Shown here piece after piece: positions 44,801-52,132 of a stretch of 64,000 nucleotides of DNA. Position 1 is the first letter of the stretch, and the number at the start of each line of letters is the position of its first letter. Position numbers and translations under genes: made by a program. The stretch is taken from NCBI RefSeq assembly GCF_014199435.1, contig NZ_JACIJP010000004.1:62001-126000 (forward strand). Reading direction: 5' to 3'. Origin of the DNA: Sphingobium subterraneum. GTDB taxonomy: Bacteria; Pseudomonadota; Alphaproteobacteria; Sphingomonadales; Sphingomonadaceae. The notes below the pieces were generated by a model. The model saw only the letters and a program-made list of their open reading frames with translations, made no database searches and was not told the origin of the DNA.

Positions 44801-44906
44801 CCCGAGCCGCTTTGCCGATCGCGCCCATTCCACGGCTGGACCGGACCGTCCGGCGGGGGGAGGCGCATTTGCCGGGCTTGCTGCGCTGCTCGGACGCGAT
44901 GACTGA
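41868..44906 (+). CDS. Suv3-like SF2 RNA/DNA helicase with low-complexity C-terminal tail
   Basis: The 1012-residue product has Walker A GPTNTGKTH, motif II ALDEAQLG, motif III GSAT, and motif VI QIAGRAGRHHKDG. The helicase core resembles mitochondrial Suv3 (the degradosome helicase), including the C-terminal fold to about residue 830. The last 180 residues are low complexity: Ala/Glu/Val-rich, then a basic Arg/Gly/His-rich end (PKPRPAAYGARGHRSGEPHA). The tail probably binds RNA or partners. The S4 protein is 27 nt downstream. Confidence 0.88.
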   Translation: MVSFSRAAVTAVLGPTNTGKTHLAVERMCAHSSGMMGFPLRLLAREVYDRVVAIKGREQVALITGEEKILPPQARWFLCTAESMPLRGGRDGRTGDGPMNGDFAFVALDEAQLGADLERGHIFTDRMLRARGREETMILGSATLAPMVRALIPDVDIISRPRFSTLSYAGAKKLSRLPKRSAIVAFSAEEVYAVAEMLRRLRGGAAVVMGALSPATRNAQVQMFLNGDVDYLVATDAIGMGLNLDVAHVAFASLRKFDGHRTRRLTVAEMAQIAGRAGRHHKDGTFGTLGAEDGEAAFRPEEILAIEEHRFPVLDHLYWRDGDPPLDSVDRLIAALEERPDRPELKPAPQAVDLAVLKTMAEDALVRERVRRPGDVRRLWDVCGLPDFQKLGADHHARSVARLWRFRSEGNGYVPRDWFAQGLARLDNVQGDVDTLSGRIAAARTWSYIAHRPDWLEFPAEMAERTRALEEKLSDALHAALTQRFVDRRTSILLRDIGQKGHELPVDVEPHGDVMVDGEIIGRLDGFRFFVDPRARGHDRKMLLAAAERRLGKMLTVRAEELIAAPDADFALDATPGANPRILWKDVEAAVLLAGPTLITPEIRVDKALVALGQDMQKRVTERLTRWMATQRERHLLPLAKMMEQAGLPETPAVVRAFFIQLADAGGIMARTDLDASLALLDKDQRQIVRRAGVTIGVLDIYHPGLLKPGAALWRMALLSARRGKPMLPLPPAGAVVLKLEGREDQMGARLAGFRGFADTQMRIDMVERVARGAHEAIAKNERYDIASPLIVSLGITEPVFLALMRSAGFRAVEPRGEAVVDVAPEAPVEDVTAAEPTEAAPEAVAEPVATDAIVPSEEASAQAAVDAPEPSPVEVPAEGALAEAATDAAPEAEAAPVVAAPTGANWVFRGRPKPRPAAYGARGHRSGEPHARNHGDDQRSATRKDSNRGTPPKDGARGGKGRPERKTDGDGRNRPSVPSRFADRAHSTAGPDRPAGGGAFAGLAALLGRDD

Positions 44907-44933
44907 TCGGCGCGGTCTTTGGCCGGACCACGC

Positions 44934-45287
44934 ATGACCCGCACCCAGCCTGCGCCCGTGCCCTCGCACGCGCCAGGCCAGCGGATCGACAAGTTCCTGT
45001 GGTTTACCCGCCTTGCAAGCAGCCGCTCGGCGGCGCAGGCGCTCGCGGGAAAGGGTGTCGTCCGCCTCAACGGCCGTCGGATCGATCGGGCGCACAGCCC
45101 GGTGCGGGTTGGGGATCTCGTCACCCTGCCGCAGGGCGAGCGGGTGCGCGTTGTGCGTATCCTCGCCTTGCCCGAACGGCGCGGCCCGGCGAGCGAAGCG
45201 TCCACCTGTTACGACGAACTGGAACTCGGGCAGGGGGCTGTCGCTTATTCGCAGCAGCGCCTTGACGCGGACGCAGGGCCGGAATAG
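44934..45287 (+). CDS. S4 domain RNA-binding protein (HslR/Hsp15-like)
   Basis: The 117-residue product has the S4 motif [20 protein letters not shown], then [15 protein letters not shown] and [12 protein letters not shown]. Hsp15 relatives bind stalled 50S subunits carrying peptidyl-tRNA. Co-directional with the helicase, suggesting an RNA-handling pair; ferredoxin follows. Confidence 0.88.
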   Translation: MTRTQPAPVPSHAPGQRIDKFLWFTRLASSRSAAQALAGKGVVRLNGRRIDRAHSPVRVGDLVTLPQGERVRVVRILALPERRGPASEASTCYDELELGQGAVAYSQQRLDADAGPE

Positions 45288-45352
45288 CAGGGCCGCATAA
45301 GAATGAATTTTCTACCGGCCGCCGGTGCCGGGGTACAGGGAAGACACCGCCG

Positions 45353-45691
45353 ATGACCTATGTTGTGACTGACGCCTGCATCCGCTGCAAATATATGGAT
45401 TGCGTCGAGGTTTGCCCCGTTGATTGCTTCTACGAGGGTGAGAACATGCTGGTCATCAATCCCAGCGAGTGCATCGACTGTGGCGTGTGCGAACCGGAAT
45501 GCCCGGCCGAAGCGATCCTGCCGGACACGGAAAACGGTCTGGAAAAGTGGCTGGAGCTGAATGCGACCTATTCGGCGCAATGGCCCAACATCACCACCAA
45601 GGGCGATCAGCCCGCCGATGCCGACGAGCATAAAGGCGAAGACGGCAAGTTCGACAAATATTTCTCGGCCGAACCCGGCTCGGGCGGCTGA
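45353..45691 (+). CDS. fdxA: seven-iron (3Fe-4S/4Fe-4S) ferredoxin FdxA
   Basis: The 112-residue product has [20 protein letters not shown] and [17 protein letters not shown], the cysteine spacing of the Azotobacter-type 7Fe ferredoxin, with a C-terminal extension ([16 protein letters not shown]). It carries electrons in the cytoplasm. The fdxA-carD order recurs in sphingomonads and rhizobia. Confidence 0.93.
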   Translation: MTYVVTDACIRCKYMDCVEVCPVDCFYEGENMLVINPSECIDCGVCEPECPAEAILPDTENGLEKWLELNATYSAQWPNITTKGDQPADADEHKGEDGKFDKYFSAEPGSGG

Positions 45692-45696
45692 GCTTC

Positions 45697-45715
45697 TGCG
45701 GGGGCTTTCCCCGCA
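45697..45715 (+). terminator. hairpin after fdxA
   Basis: TGCGGGG and CCCCGCA pair perfectly over a 5-nt loop, 6 nt after the stop. No T tract follows, so intrinsic termination is doubtful. Confidence 0.4.
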
Positions 45716-45964
45716 CCGGTTGGCGCACGGGCCTTGCGTACCGGACGAAAAATTGTCCCAATTTCAGCCTCTCGCGCCGCACAGCGCGTAGGGGGTGGCC
45801 ATTTTATGACGAATCTGTTAAAAGGATTGCGAAGGCGGATTGTCGCTGCCGCCTGGAGTAACAAGTCCTTATGATTTTTGCGTCGATCCGACCGCTTCCT
45901 CGCCTGTCGCAGGCAAGCCAGCGCCCGGGATTGACCCGCATCTCTGATAACAGAAAGGTTTCCA

Positions 45965-46495
45965 ATGGCTGTTAAAGCCCTGTCCTTCGACGTCGGTGAT
46001 TATGTCGTATATCCCAAGCACGGTGTCGGCCGCGTGATCGAGCTGCAAAGCCAGCAGATCGCCGGGATGGAACTCGAACTTTACGTCCTGCGCTTTGAAA
46101 AGGAGCGCATGACCCTGCGCGTCCCCACCAACAAGGTGGAAAGCGTCGGCATGCGCAAGCTGTCGTCCAACAAGACGCTGACCGAAGCGCTCGACACCCT
46201 TCAGGGCAAGCCCAAGGTGAAGCGCACCATGTGGTCGCGCCGCGCGCAGGAATATGAAGCGAAGATCAACTCCGGCGACCTTGTGTCGATCGCGGAAGTG
46301 ACGCGCGACCTGTTCCGTGCCGACGACCAGCCCGAGCAGAGCTATTCCGAGCGCCAGATCTTCGAAGCGGCGTCGAGCCGCCTCGCCCGCGAACTCGCGG
46401 CGATGGAAGAAACGGACGAGCCGAGCGCGCTTAAGAAAATCCTGCGCATCCTCAACGAGGCCGCGCCGAAATACGCGCGGGAAAAGCTGGACTGA
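45965..46495 (+). CDS. carD: CarD-family transcription regulator
   Basis: The 176-residue product starts with a Tudor-like RNA polymerase-binding domain (FDVGDYVVYPKHGVGRVIELQ) and ends in a helical DNA-binding domain (EALDTLQGKPKVKRTMWSRRAQEYEAKI). CarD stabilises open promoter complexes, especially at rRNA promoters. AGAAAGGTTTCC precedes the ATG. A terminator-like hairpin follows at 46525. Confidence 0.95.
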   Translation: MAVKALSFDVGDYVVYPKHGVGRVIELQSQQIAGMELELYVLRFEKERMTLRVPTNKVESVGMRKLSSNKTLTEALDTLQGKPKVKRTMWSRRAQEYEAKINSGDLVSIAEVTRDLFRADDQPEQSYSERQIFEAASSRLARELAAMEETDEPSALKKILRILNEAAPKYAREKLD

Positions 46496-46499
46496 TCGC

Positions 46500-47264
46500 T
46501 TGACCGATCGGTTCATTCCGCAAGAGGGGCGTCGTGCGCGGCGCCCCTTTTTCGTCGCGCTGCTCGGCATGGGCGTGCTGTGGGGTGTGCTGTGCGCACC
46601 GTCGCCCGCTCTTGCTGCGGGACAGACCTACACAATCACCAGCTTCGACAGCATTCGGGTGGCAGCGCCCGTGCGCGTTGTCCTGCGGACCGGGGTCGGC
46701 GTGTCGGCAAAGGGAGAGGGGGATCGCGCGGCGCTCGACCGTATCAGTCTTTCCGTTTCCGGCGGACTGCTGACCGTCAGCATACGGCGCGAGGCGGATG
46801 GCGCGCTTTCCAGCGCGACATCGGGCGCCCCGGTAACGCTTACCCTTTCGACCGGTTCGCTGCGTCGCGCATCGATTCTGGGCGGCGGTTCGATCGCCAT
46901 CGACCGGATCAAGGGGCAGCGCGCGGACCTACTCATCGGCGGAAGCGGTGACCTCAGTGTCGGGCAGGTGGCGGTCGATCGGCTGACCCTGCTGATCGGA
47001 GGCAGCGGGAAAATGACGGTCGCGGGCACGGCGGGTATGCTCGATGCGCGGGTCAATGGTCCCGGCGCGATCGCGGGCGAGGGCCTTGTTGCGCGCACGG
47101 CGACCGTGCTCAATGACGGCCCCGGCACCGTGCATCTGTCTGCCACGGTCAGCGCGCGAGTCGCCGCCAGTGGATCGGGCGACACGGCGGTGGACGGCAA
47201 GGCCGCCTGCACCGTCAGCCAGAGAGGCACCGGCCGGATTACGTGCGCGGGCAAGGGTTACTAG
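46500..47264 (+). CDS. secreted DUF2807 (head GIN domain) protein
   Basis: The product has up to 254 residues: a DUF2807-type beta-helix with repeated GG(S)G turns (LIGGSGDLSVGQVAVDRLT, LIGGSGKMTVAG), preceded by a signal peptide PFFVALLGMGVLWGVLCA ending ALAAG. TTG 46500 is chosen because it supplies the basic n-region RRARR. ATG 46569 would leave a signal without positive charge. Neither has a strong ribosome site. The function is unknown. Confidence 0.65.
   Translation: MTDRFIPQEGRRARRPFFVALLGMGVLWGVLCAPSPALAAGQTYTITSFDSIRVAAPVRVVLRTGVGVSAKGEGDRAALDRISLSVSGGLLTVSIRREADGALSSATSGAPVTLTLSTGSLRRASILGGGSIAIDRIKGQRADLLIGGSGDLSVGQVAVDRLTLLIGGSGKMTVAGTAGMLDARVNGPGAIAGEGLVARTATVLNDGPGTVHLSATVSARVAASGSGDTAVDGKAACTVSQRGTGRITCAGKGY
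46525..46552 (+). terminator. Rho-independent terminator after carD
   Basis: AGGGGCGTCG pairs with CGGCGCCCCT (one wobble) around TGCG, followed by TTTTT, 30 nt after the carD stop. It overlaps the probable 5' coding part of the DUF2807 gene. Confidence 0.8.
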
Positions 47265-48166
47265 CCCGCACTCCCCACCACGAAACACGCCGCGAACATC
47301 AACAACCCAGCAAAGCGGTTGGACCGGAACTTGACCAGCGGGTCCGCGCCGTCCTCGCGCAGCGTCACAACCTGCCACCCGAGATGCACGGCCATCGGTA
47401 GCAGCGCGGCGAGCGCCAACGGGTCGGGCCGCGCGGTCCACAGCGCGCCAGCCCACAGCGCCAGCGCTCCCCCATAACACAGGCCCACGCCCGCGCGCAC
47501 ATGCCGCCCCATGGCAAGCGCGGAAGAGCGGATACCGACCAGCGCGTCATCCTCCCGGTCCTGCAACGCGTAGATGCTGTCATAGCCGATCACCCAGGCG
47601 ATGCTGCCCGCGTAGAGCAGCAGCCCTGTCGCGCTCATTCCGCCGGTCGTCTCTGCCCAGCCGACCAACGCAGCCCAACTGAACACCAGCCCCAGCCACG
47701 CCTGCGGCCACCAGGTAATGCGCTTCATGAACGGATAGGCCGCGACCAGCGCCAGGCTCGCCAGTGCTACGATCTGCGCAACGGAGCGTAACTGGGTCAA
47801 TACCACCAGCCCCACGAGGCTCAGCGCGATCAGCCACATCCATGCGACCTTGAGCGACACCACGCCGCTCGCCAACGGACGGCTGGCGGTGCGCGCCACT
47901 TTCCGGTCGAGGTCGCGGTCGACGATGTCGTTATAGACGCAGCCTGCTCCGCGCATCGCGATGCTGCCCAGGAGGAACCACACCAGCAGATCCCACCGCG
48001 CCACCGCTTCCCCGGCCAGCGCGATGCTCCAGGCACCGGGCCAGAACAGCAGCCACCAGCCGATCGGCCGGTCGAACCGCGCGAGCAAGGCCAGCGCGCG
48101 TATCCGCGGAGGCATGCGCGCCATGATGCTGCTGGCTTCGCTATCGGGAACGATGGAGTGGTTCAT
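47261..48166 (-). CDS. ubiA: 4-hydroxybenzoate polyprenyltransferase
   Basis: The 301-residue membrane enzyme has NDIVDRDLDRKVARTASRPLASG, the first Asp-rich prenyl-diphosphate site, and YDSIYALQDREDD, the second, with eight or nine helices. It attaches the polyprenyl chain in ubiquinone synthesis. ATG 48166 (MNHSIVPD) is the start. Its stop shares the palindrome CTAG with the convergent DUF2807 gene. Confidence 0.95.
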   Translation of the reverse strand: MNHSIVPDSEASSIMARMPPRIRALALLARFDRPIGWWLLFWPGAWSIALAGEAVARWDLLVWFLLGSIAMRGAGCVYNDIVDRDLDRKVARTASRPLASGVVSLKVAWMWLIALSLVGLVVLTQLRSVAQIVALASLALVAAYPFMKRITWWPQAWLGLVFSWAALVGWAETTGGMSATGLLLYAGSIAWVIGYDSIYALQDREDDALVGIRSSALAMGRHVRAGVGLCYGGALALWAGALWTARPDPLALAALLPMAVHLGWQVVTLREDGADPLVKFRSNRFAGLLMFAACFVVGSAG

Positions 48167-48207
48167 TCTGGTCCTCTTGATAGTGGAGCCGGGGATTATA
48201 TTCTCAG

Positions 48208-48275
48208 CCCGTTCGCATCGAGCGCAGTCGAGATGCCGTGCGCACGTGTCTCGACTATGCTCGACACGAACGGGG
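48208..48275. repeat. family-A' inverted repeat pair between ubiA and rsmE
   Basis: The left arm CCCGTTCGCATCGAGCGCAG with GTCGAGA following, and the right arm TCTCGACTATGCTCGACACG, are imperfect inverted copies. It lies in the divergent promoter region. Confidence 0.7.
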
Positions 48276-48357
48276 GGCAATGAAGCGTGATCCCCCGCTC
48301 GACTTGGGCGTCCGCTAACGGCATTAGGGGCGTCCTGCATTTTTGGAAAGCATACCG

Positions 48358-49116
48358 ATGCCCGCAACCCCCGCATGGCCCCCACGCAGCGCGCCGCGCC
48401 TCTATGTCGACGCGGAGCTGGGGGAGGGGATAGCGGTGCCTGTCGATGGCAACGCCGCGCATTACCTGCTTTCGGTCATGCGCGTGGCGGAGGGGGACTG
48501 CGTGCTCCTGTTCAACGGTCGCGATGGCGAATGGGCGAGCCGCGCCTCCAGCATTCGCAAGCGCGACCTTGTGCTCGTCTGCGTCGAACAGACCCGCCCT
48601 CTCGAAAGCGTGCCGGACCTCTGGCTGTGCGCGGCGCCGATCAAGAAGGGGCGGATCGATCTGGTCGCTGAGAAAGCCTGTGAACTGGGCGCGGCGGTGC
48701 TGCAACCGGTGCTCACGCGCCGCGCCGTGGTCGACAAGCTCAACCTCGATCGGTTGCGCGCCCATATGCAGGAAGCCGCCGAACAATGCGGCCGCACGAT
48801 CCTGCCTGAGCTAAGAGAAATGGTGAAACTCGACGCGTTGCTGCGCGACTGGCCAGCGGGTCGCCACCTGTTCTTCGCGGACGAAACGGGCGGGCAGCCC
48901 ATGCGCACCGCCTTTGCGAACCATAGTGGCCCTGCTGCGTTTCTCATCGGACCGGAAGGGGGATTCGATAGGGAGGAACGCGCAGCGATCCGTGCGCATC
49001 CTGCTGCCGTCCCGTTGTCGCTCGGGCCGCGCATTCTGCGGGCCGAGACGGCGGCCATCGCCGCTGTCGCCTGCTGGATGGCGGCCAATGGCGACTGGGC
49101 GGGTCACGGGTGCTGA
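48358..49116 (+). CDS. rsmE: 16S rRNA (uracil-1498-N3)-methyltransferase RsmE
   Basis: The 252-residue SPOUT enzyme has LIGPEGGFDREER and LSLGPRILRAETA, the trefoil knot SAM site. It methylates U1498 of 16S rRNA. ATG 48358 has GGAAAG 7 nt upstream. Confidence 0.95.
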   Translation: MPATPAWPPRSAPRLYVDAELGEGIAVPVDGNAAHYLLSVMRVAEGDCVLLFNGRDGEWASRASSIRKRDLVLVCVEQTRPLESVPDLWLCAAPIKKGRIDLVAEKACELGAAVLQPVLTRRAVVDKLNLDRLRAHMQEAAEQCGRTILPELREMVKLDALLRDWPAGRHLFFADETGGQPMRTAFANHSGPAAFLIGPEGGFDREERAAIRAHPAAVPLSLGPRILRAETAAIAAVACWMAANGDWAGHGC

Positions 49117-49203
49117 ACGCCAGATGAGTTTTTTATTGCAATGGAATTGATCGCTGCCATCGCCACGGCTATGGGACGAGCCCGTCAAGGATGAGGCAGG
49201 ACG

Positions 49204-50577
49204 ATGAGTACACGAACCGAATCCGGCGGCGATGATCCCATCATCGAAAGCGAAGACCAGCTCGTCTCGCTGTTTGCGGGCGGCGAAAAGCCGCAGGCGC
49301 GCTGGCGCATCGGCACCGAGCACGAAAAGTTCGTCTATTCGGTCAAGGATCACCACGCGCCGAGCTACGAGGAAAAGGGCGGAATCCACACCCTGCTGAT
49401 TGGCCTGACGCGTTATGGCTGGGAACCGATCTTCGAGGGCGAAAACATCATCGCGCTCGCCGGATCGGACGGCACGATCAGCCTGGAACCTGCGGGCCAG
49501 CTCGAACTCTCCGGCGCGCCGCTCGAAAATCTGCACCAGACCTGCGCCGAAACCGGCCGCCACCTGGAGCAGGTCAAATATGTCGGCGACATGCTCGGCC
49601 TGGGCTTTTTGGGTGTCGGCATGTGGCCGGACAAGACCCGCGCCGAACTGCCGATCATGCCCAAGGGCCGCTATGGCATCATGCTTCAGCATATGCCCCG
49701 CGTCGGATCGATGGGTCTGGACATGATGCTGCGCACCTGCACGATCCAGACCAACCTCGATTACGCGTCGGAAGCGGACATGGTGCAGAAATTCCGGGTC
49801 AGCCTCGCGCTTCAGCCGCTGGCGACCGCGCTGTTCGCCAATTCGCCCTTTACCGAAGGCAAGCCGAACGGCTTCCTCTCCTACCGCAGCCATATCTGGT
49901 CGGACACCGATCCGGCACGCACGGGCATGTTGCCCTTCGTGTTCGAGGACGGGTTTGGTTACGAACGCTACGCCCAATATGCGCTCGATGTGCCGATGTA
50001 TTTCGTCTTCCGCGACGGCAAATATATCGACGCGTCCGGGCAAAGCTTCCGCGACTTCCTGAAGGGCAAGCTTCCCGCGCTGCCCGGCGAGTTGCCGAGT
50101 ATGAGCGACTGGTCGGATCATCTTTCCACCGCCTTCCCCGAAGTGCGCCTCAAGAGCTTCCTCGAAATGCGCGGCGCGGATGGTGGGCCGTGGGGCAGCA
50201 TTTGCGCGCTGCCCGCGTTCTGGGTGGGCCTGCTCTATGACCAAGGGGCGCTCGACGCCGCTTGGGATGTGGTAAAGGGCTGGTCGATGGACGACCGGCA
50301 GGCGCTCCGCGACAGCGTGCCGCGGCTGGGATTCGACGCACCGATCGGGCAGGGACGCACCCTGCGCGACATTGCGGGCGAGGTGCTCGACATCGCCCAT
50401 GCGGGCCTCGCGTCGCGTGCGCGCCTCAATGATGTCGGCGATAACGAGACCGGTTATCTTACGATGCTGCGCGAAATCGTGGCACGGGGGAAGACGCCCG
50501 CCGAAATGCTGCTTGACCGGTACCACGGCGAGTGGAACGGAGACGTCAGCCGCGTATACGCGGAGGAAAGTTTCTAA
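49204..50577 (+). CDS. gshA: glutamate-cysteine ligase, plant/alphaproteobacterial type
   Basis: The 457-residue GCS2-type ligase has WRIGTEHEKFVY, EGENIIALAGSDGTISLEPAGQLELSGAP and the MLQHMPRVGSMGLDMMLRTCTIQTNLDY segment. It catalyses the first step of glutathione synthesis. It fits with the GST-fold and thiol genes only loosely; it is followed 17 nt later by a TPR gene. Confidence 0.95.
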   Translation: MSTRTESGGDDPIIESEDQLVSLFAGGEKPQARWRIGTEHEKFVYSVKDHHAPSYEEKGGIHTLLIGLTRYGWEPIFEGENIIALAGSDGTISLEPAGQLELSGAPLENLHQTCAETGRHLEQVKYVGDMLGLGFLGVGMWPDKTRAELPIMPKGRYGIMLQHMPRVGSMGLDMMLRTCTIQTNLDYASEADMVQKFRVSLALQPLATALFANSPFTEGKPNGFLSYRSHIWSDTDPARTGMLPFVFEDGFGYERYAQYALDVPMYFVFRDGKYIDASGQSFRDFLKGKLPALPGELPSMSDWSDHLSTAFPEVRLKSFLEMRGADGGPWGSICALPAFWVGLLYDQGALDAAWDVVKGWSMDDRQALRDSVPRLGFDAPIGQGRTLRDIAGEVLDIAHAGLASRARLNDVGDNETGYLTMLREIVARGKTPAEMLLDRYHGEWNGDVSRVYAEESF

Positions 50578-50594
50578 ACACCGGGGGCAGGGGA

Positions 50595-51539
50595 ATGAGC
50601 GAGACAGGCAGCACGCGTCCGTGGGGACGGATCCTGCTCGGTGGGGCCGTCGCCGTCGCGCTTGTGTCCGTCGGCTATGCCGTGTCGCGTGACCGCTCTG
50701 ATGCCCCGCCCCCCGTGTCGACTGCGTCGCCCGCGCCTTCTGCCGCCGCAGACCCCGAGGCGGTCATCCGCCAGCTTCAGGAGCGTGTCGGCGCGAACCC
50801 CAAGGATGCGGAAGGGTGGCAGCAGTTGGGCTGGGTCTATTTCGAGACAGCCCGCTATGCCGAAGCGGCCCGCGCCTATCGCCGCGCGACTGATCTCGTT
50901 CCCGGCAACGCGACCTTCTGGTCCTCGCTCGGCGAAGCGTTGGTGATGGCGGACGAGCGCGACCCGATGCCCGCTGATGCTGCAAAGGCCTTCGACCGTG
51001 CGCTCGCGATCGACGCGAAAGACCCGCGCGCGCGCTATTTCCTTGGCGTGCGCAAGGATTTGGGCGGCGATCACACGGGCGCGCTCGACGTCTGGTTCGC
51101 GCTGCTGGCGGACACGCCGCCCGGCGCACCGTGGGAGAAGGATTTACGCCGGACGATCGAGCAGGTCGGCAAGATCAACAGTATCGACGTGGCGTCCCGG
51201 CTCGCTGCCATCACACAGACGGCACCACACCTCGACCTCCCCAATCCGGTCGCGACTGCTGCCATTCCCGGGCCCACCACCGGCCAGATGCAGGCTGCCG
51301 CGTCCCTGCCGAAGGGGCAGCAGGATCAGATGATCCAGGGTATGGTCGACAGTCTTGAAGCCAAGCTCAAGGGCAATCCCGGCAACGTCGACGGCTGGAT
51401 CATGCTGATGCGCAGCCGCATGACGCTGGGCGAAACCGGCAAGGCGGCTGGTGCGCTTAAGTCTGCGATCGCCGCGAATCCTGCTCAGGAAAAGCGCCTG
51501 CGTAGCGAAGCCGCGCTCCTTTCCGTGCCGGGCGCCTGA
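50595..51539 (+). CDS. membrane-anchored TPR protein, CcmI/CycH-like
   Basis: The 314-residue product has one N-terminal helix (about 12-30), a Pro/Ala-rich linker and TPR repeats (GWQQLGWVYFETARYAEAARAYRRAT; DAAKAFDRALAIDAKDPRARYFLG; VDGWIMLMRSRMTLGETGKAAGAL). It resembles the periplasmic half of CcmI, the apocytochrome c chaperone. No other ccm gene is present, so the specific role is uncertain. GGGGGCAGGGG precedes the ATG. Confidence 0.75.
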   Translation: MSETGSTRPWGRILLGGAVAVALVSVGYAVSRDRSDAPPPVSTASPAPSAAADPEAVIRQLQERVGANPKDAEGWQQLGWVYFETARYAEAARAYRRATDLVPGNATFWSSLGEALVMADERDPMPADAAKAFDRALAIDAKDPRARYFLGVRKDLGGDHTGALDVWFALLADTPPGAPWEKDLRRTIEQVGKINSIDVASRLAAITQTAPHLDLPNPVATAAIPGPTTGQMQAAASLPKGQQDQMIQGMVDSLEAKLKGNPGNVDGWIMLMRSRMTLGETGKAAGALKSAIAANPAQEKRLRSEAALLSVPGA

Positions 51540-51592
51540 CGCGCACATCCACGGCTCTTGTGTCCGCCCCCCACCAGGCCTAGATTACACTC

Positions 51593-52054
51593 ATGGGTCA
51601 GCACCATCATCACCACGAATTTTCCGGCGATTCGCTTGCCGCTGCCGCGCAACGGGCGCTGGAGGACAAGGGCGAGCAATGGACGCCTATGCGGGCCGCC
51701 ATCTTCGATGCGCTTGCCGGAGAGAGCAAGCCCGCCTCCGCCTATGATATCGCCGATGCCGTGTCGAAGGCGCGCGGCAAGCGTGTTGCCCCCAACAGCG
51801 TTTACCGCATCCTCGACCTGTTCGTGACGACCAACCTCGCGACGCGGGTCGAAAGCGCCAACGCCTATCTCGCCAATGCGCATCCCGGTTGCTTGCACGA
51901 TTGCATCTTTCTCGTCTGCAAGAGCTGCGGGCAGACCACCCATGTTGATGACGACGCGCTTACCTCGAACGTGCGCGCCCGCGCCGGGGCGGAGGGTTTC
52001 GCTGCCGACCGCCCGGTTATCGAAGTGCTCGGGACGTGTGTGGACTGCGCCTGA
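51593..52054 (+). CDS. zur: Fur-superfamily regulator, Zur-like
   Basis: The 153-residue product has a winged helix (PMRAAIFDALAGESKPASAYDIADAV; APNSVYRILDLFV) and metal-site cysteines CKSC and CVDC. These features best fit the zinc-uptake regulator Zur. The sequence starts with a natural run of five histidines (MGQHHHHHEF). It is upstream of dxs, with no zinc transporter adjacent. Confidence 0.8.
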   Translation: MGQHHHHHEFSGDSLAAAAQRALEDKGEQWTPMRAAIFDALAGESKPASAYDIADAVSKARGKRVAPNSVYRILDLFVTTNLATRVESANAYLANAHPGCLHDCIFLVCKSCGQTTHVDDDALTSNVRARAGAEGFAADRPVIEVLGTCVDCA

Positions 52055-52132
52055 CGCCCCCTTTTTTCAGGCAACTTCATTCGACAGCGGCAGGCAAAAG
52101 GGCTATTGGGGGCTTTGGAGACCGAAATTTCG

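Noticed and set aside
43338-45095. A 585-codon minus-strand open frame
   Set aside because: Antisense shadow of the Suv3-like helicase and S4 gene.
48811-50526. A 571-codon minus-strand open frame
   Set aside because: Antisense shadow of gshA and the end of rsmE.
51593-51620. Vector or tag contamination suggested by five histidine codons
   Set aside because: The surrounding sequence is a continuous, normal Fur-family gene in genomic context with no vector sequence.
52040-52080. GCCTGA/TCAGGC hairpin after the Zur-like gene as a terminator
   Set aside because: The T run is inside the loop, not after the stem, and the stem is only 6 bp.
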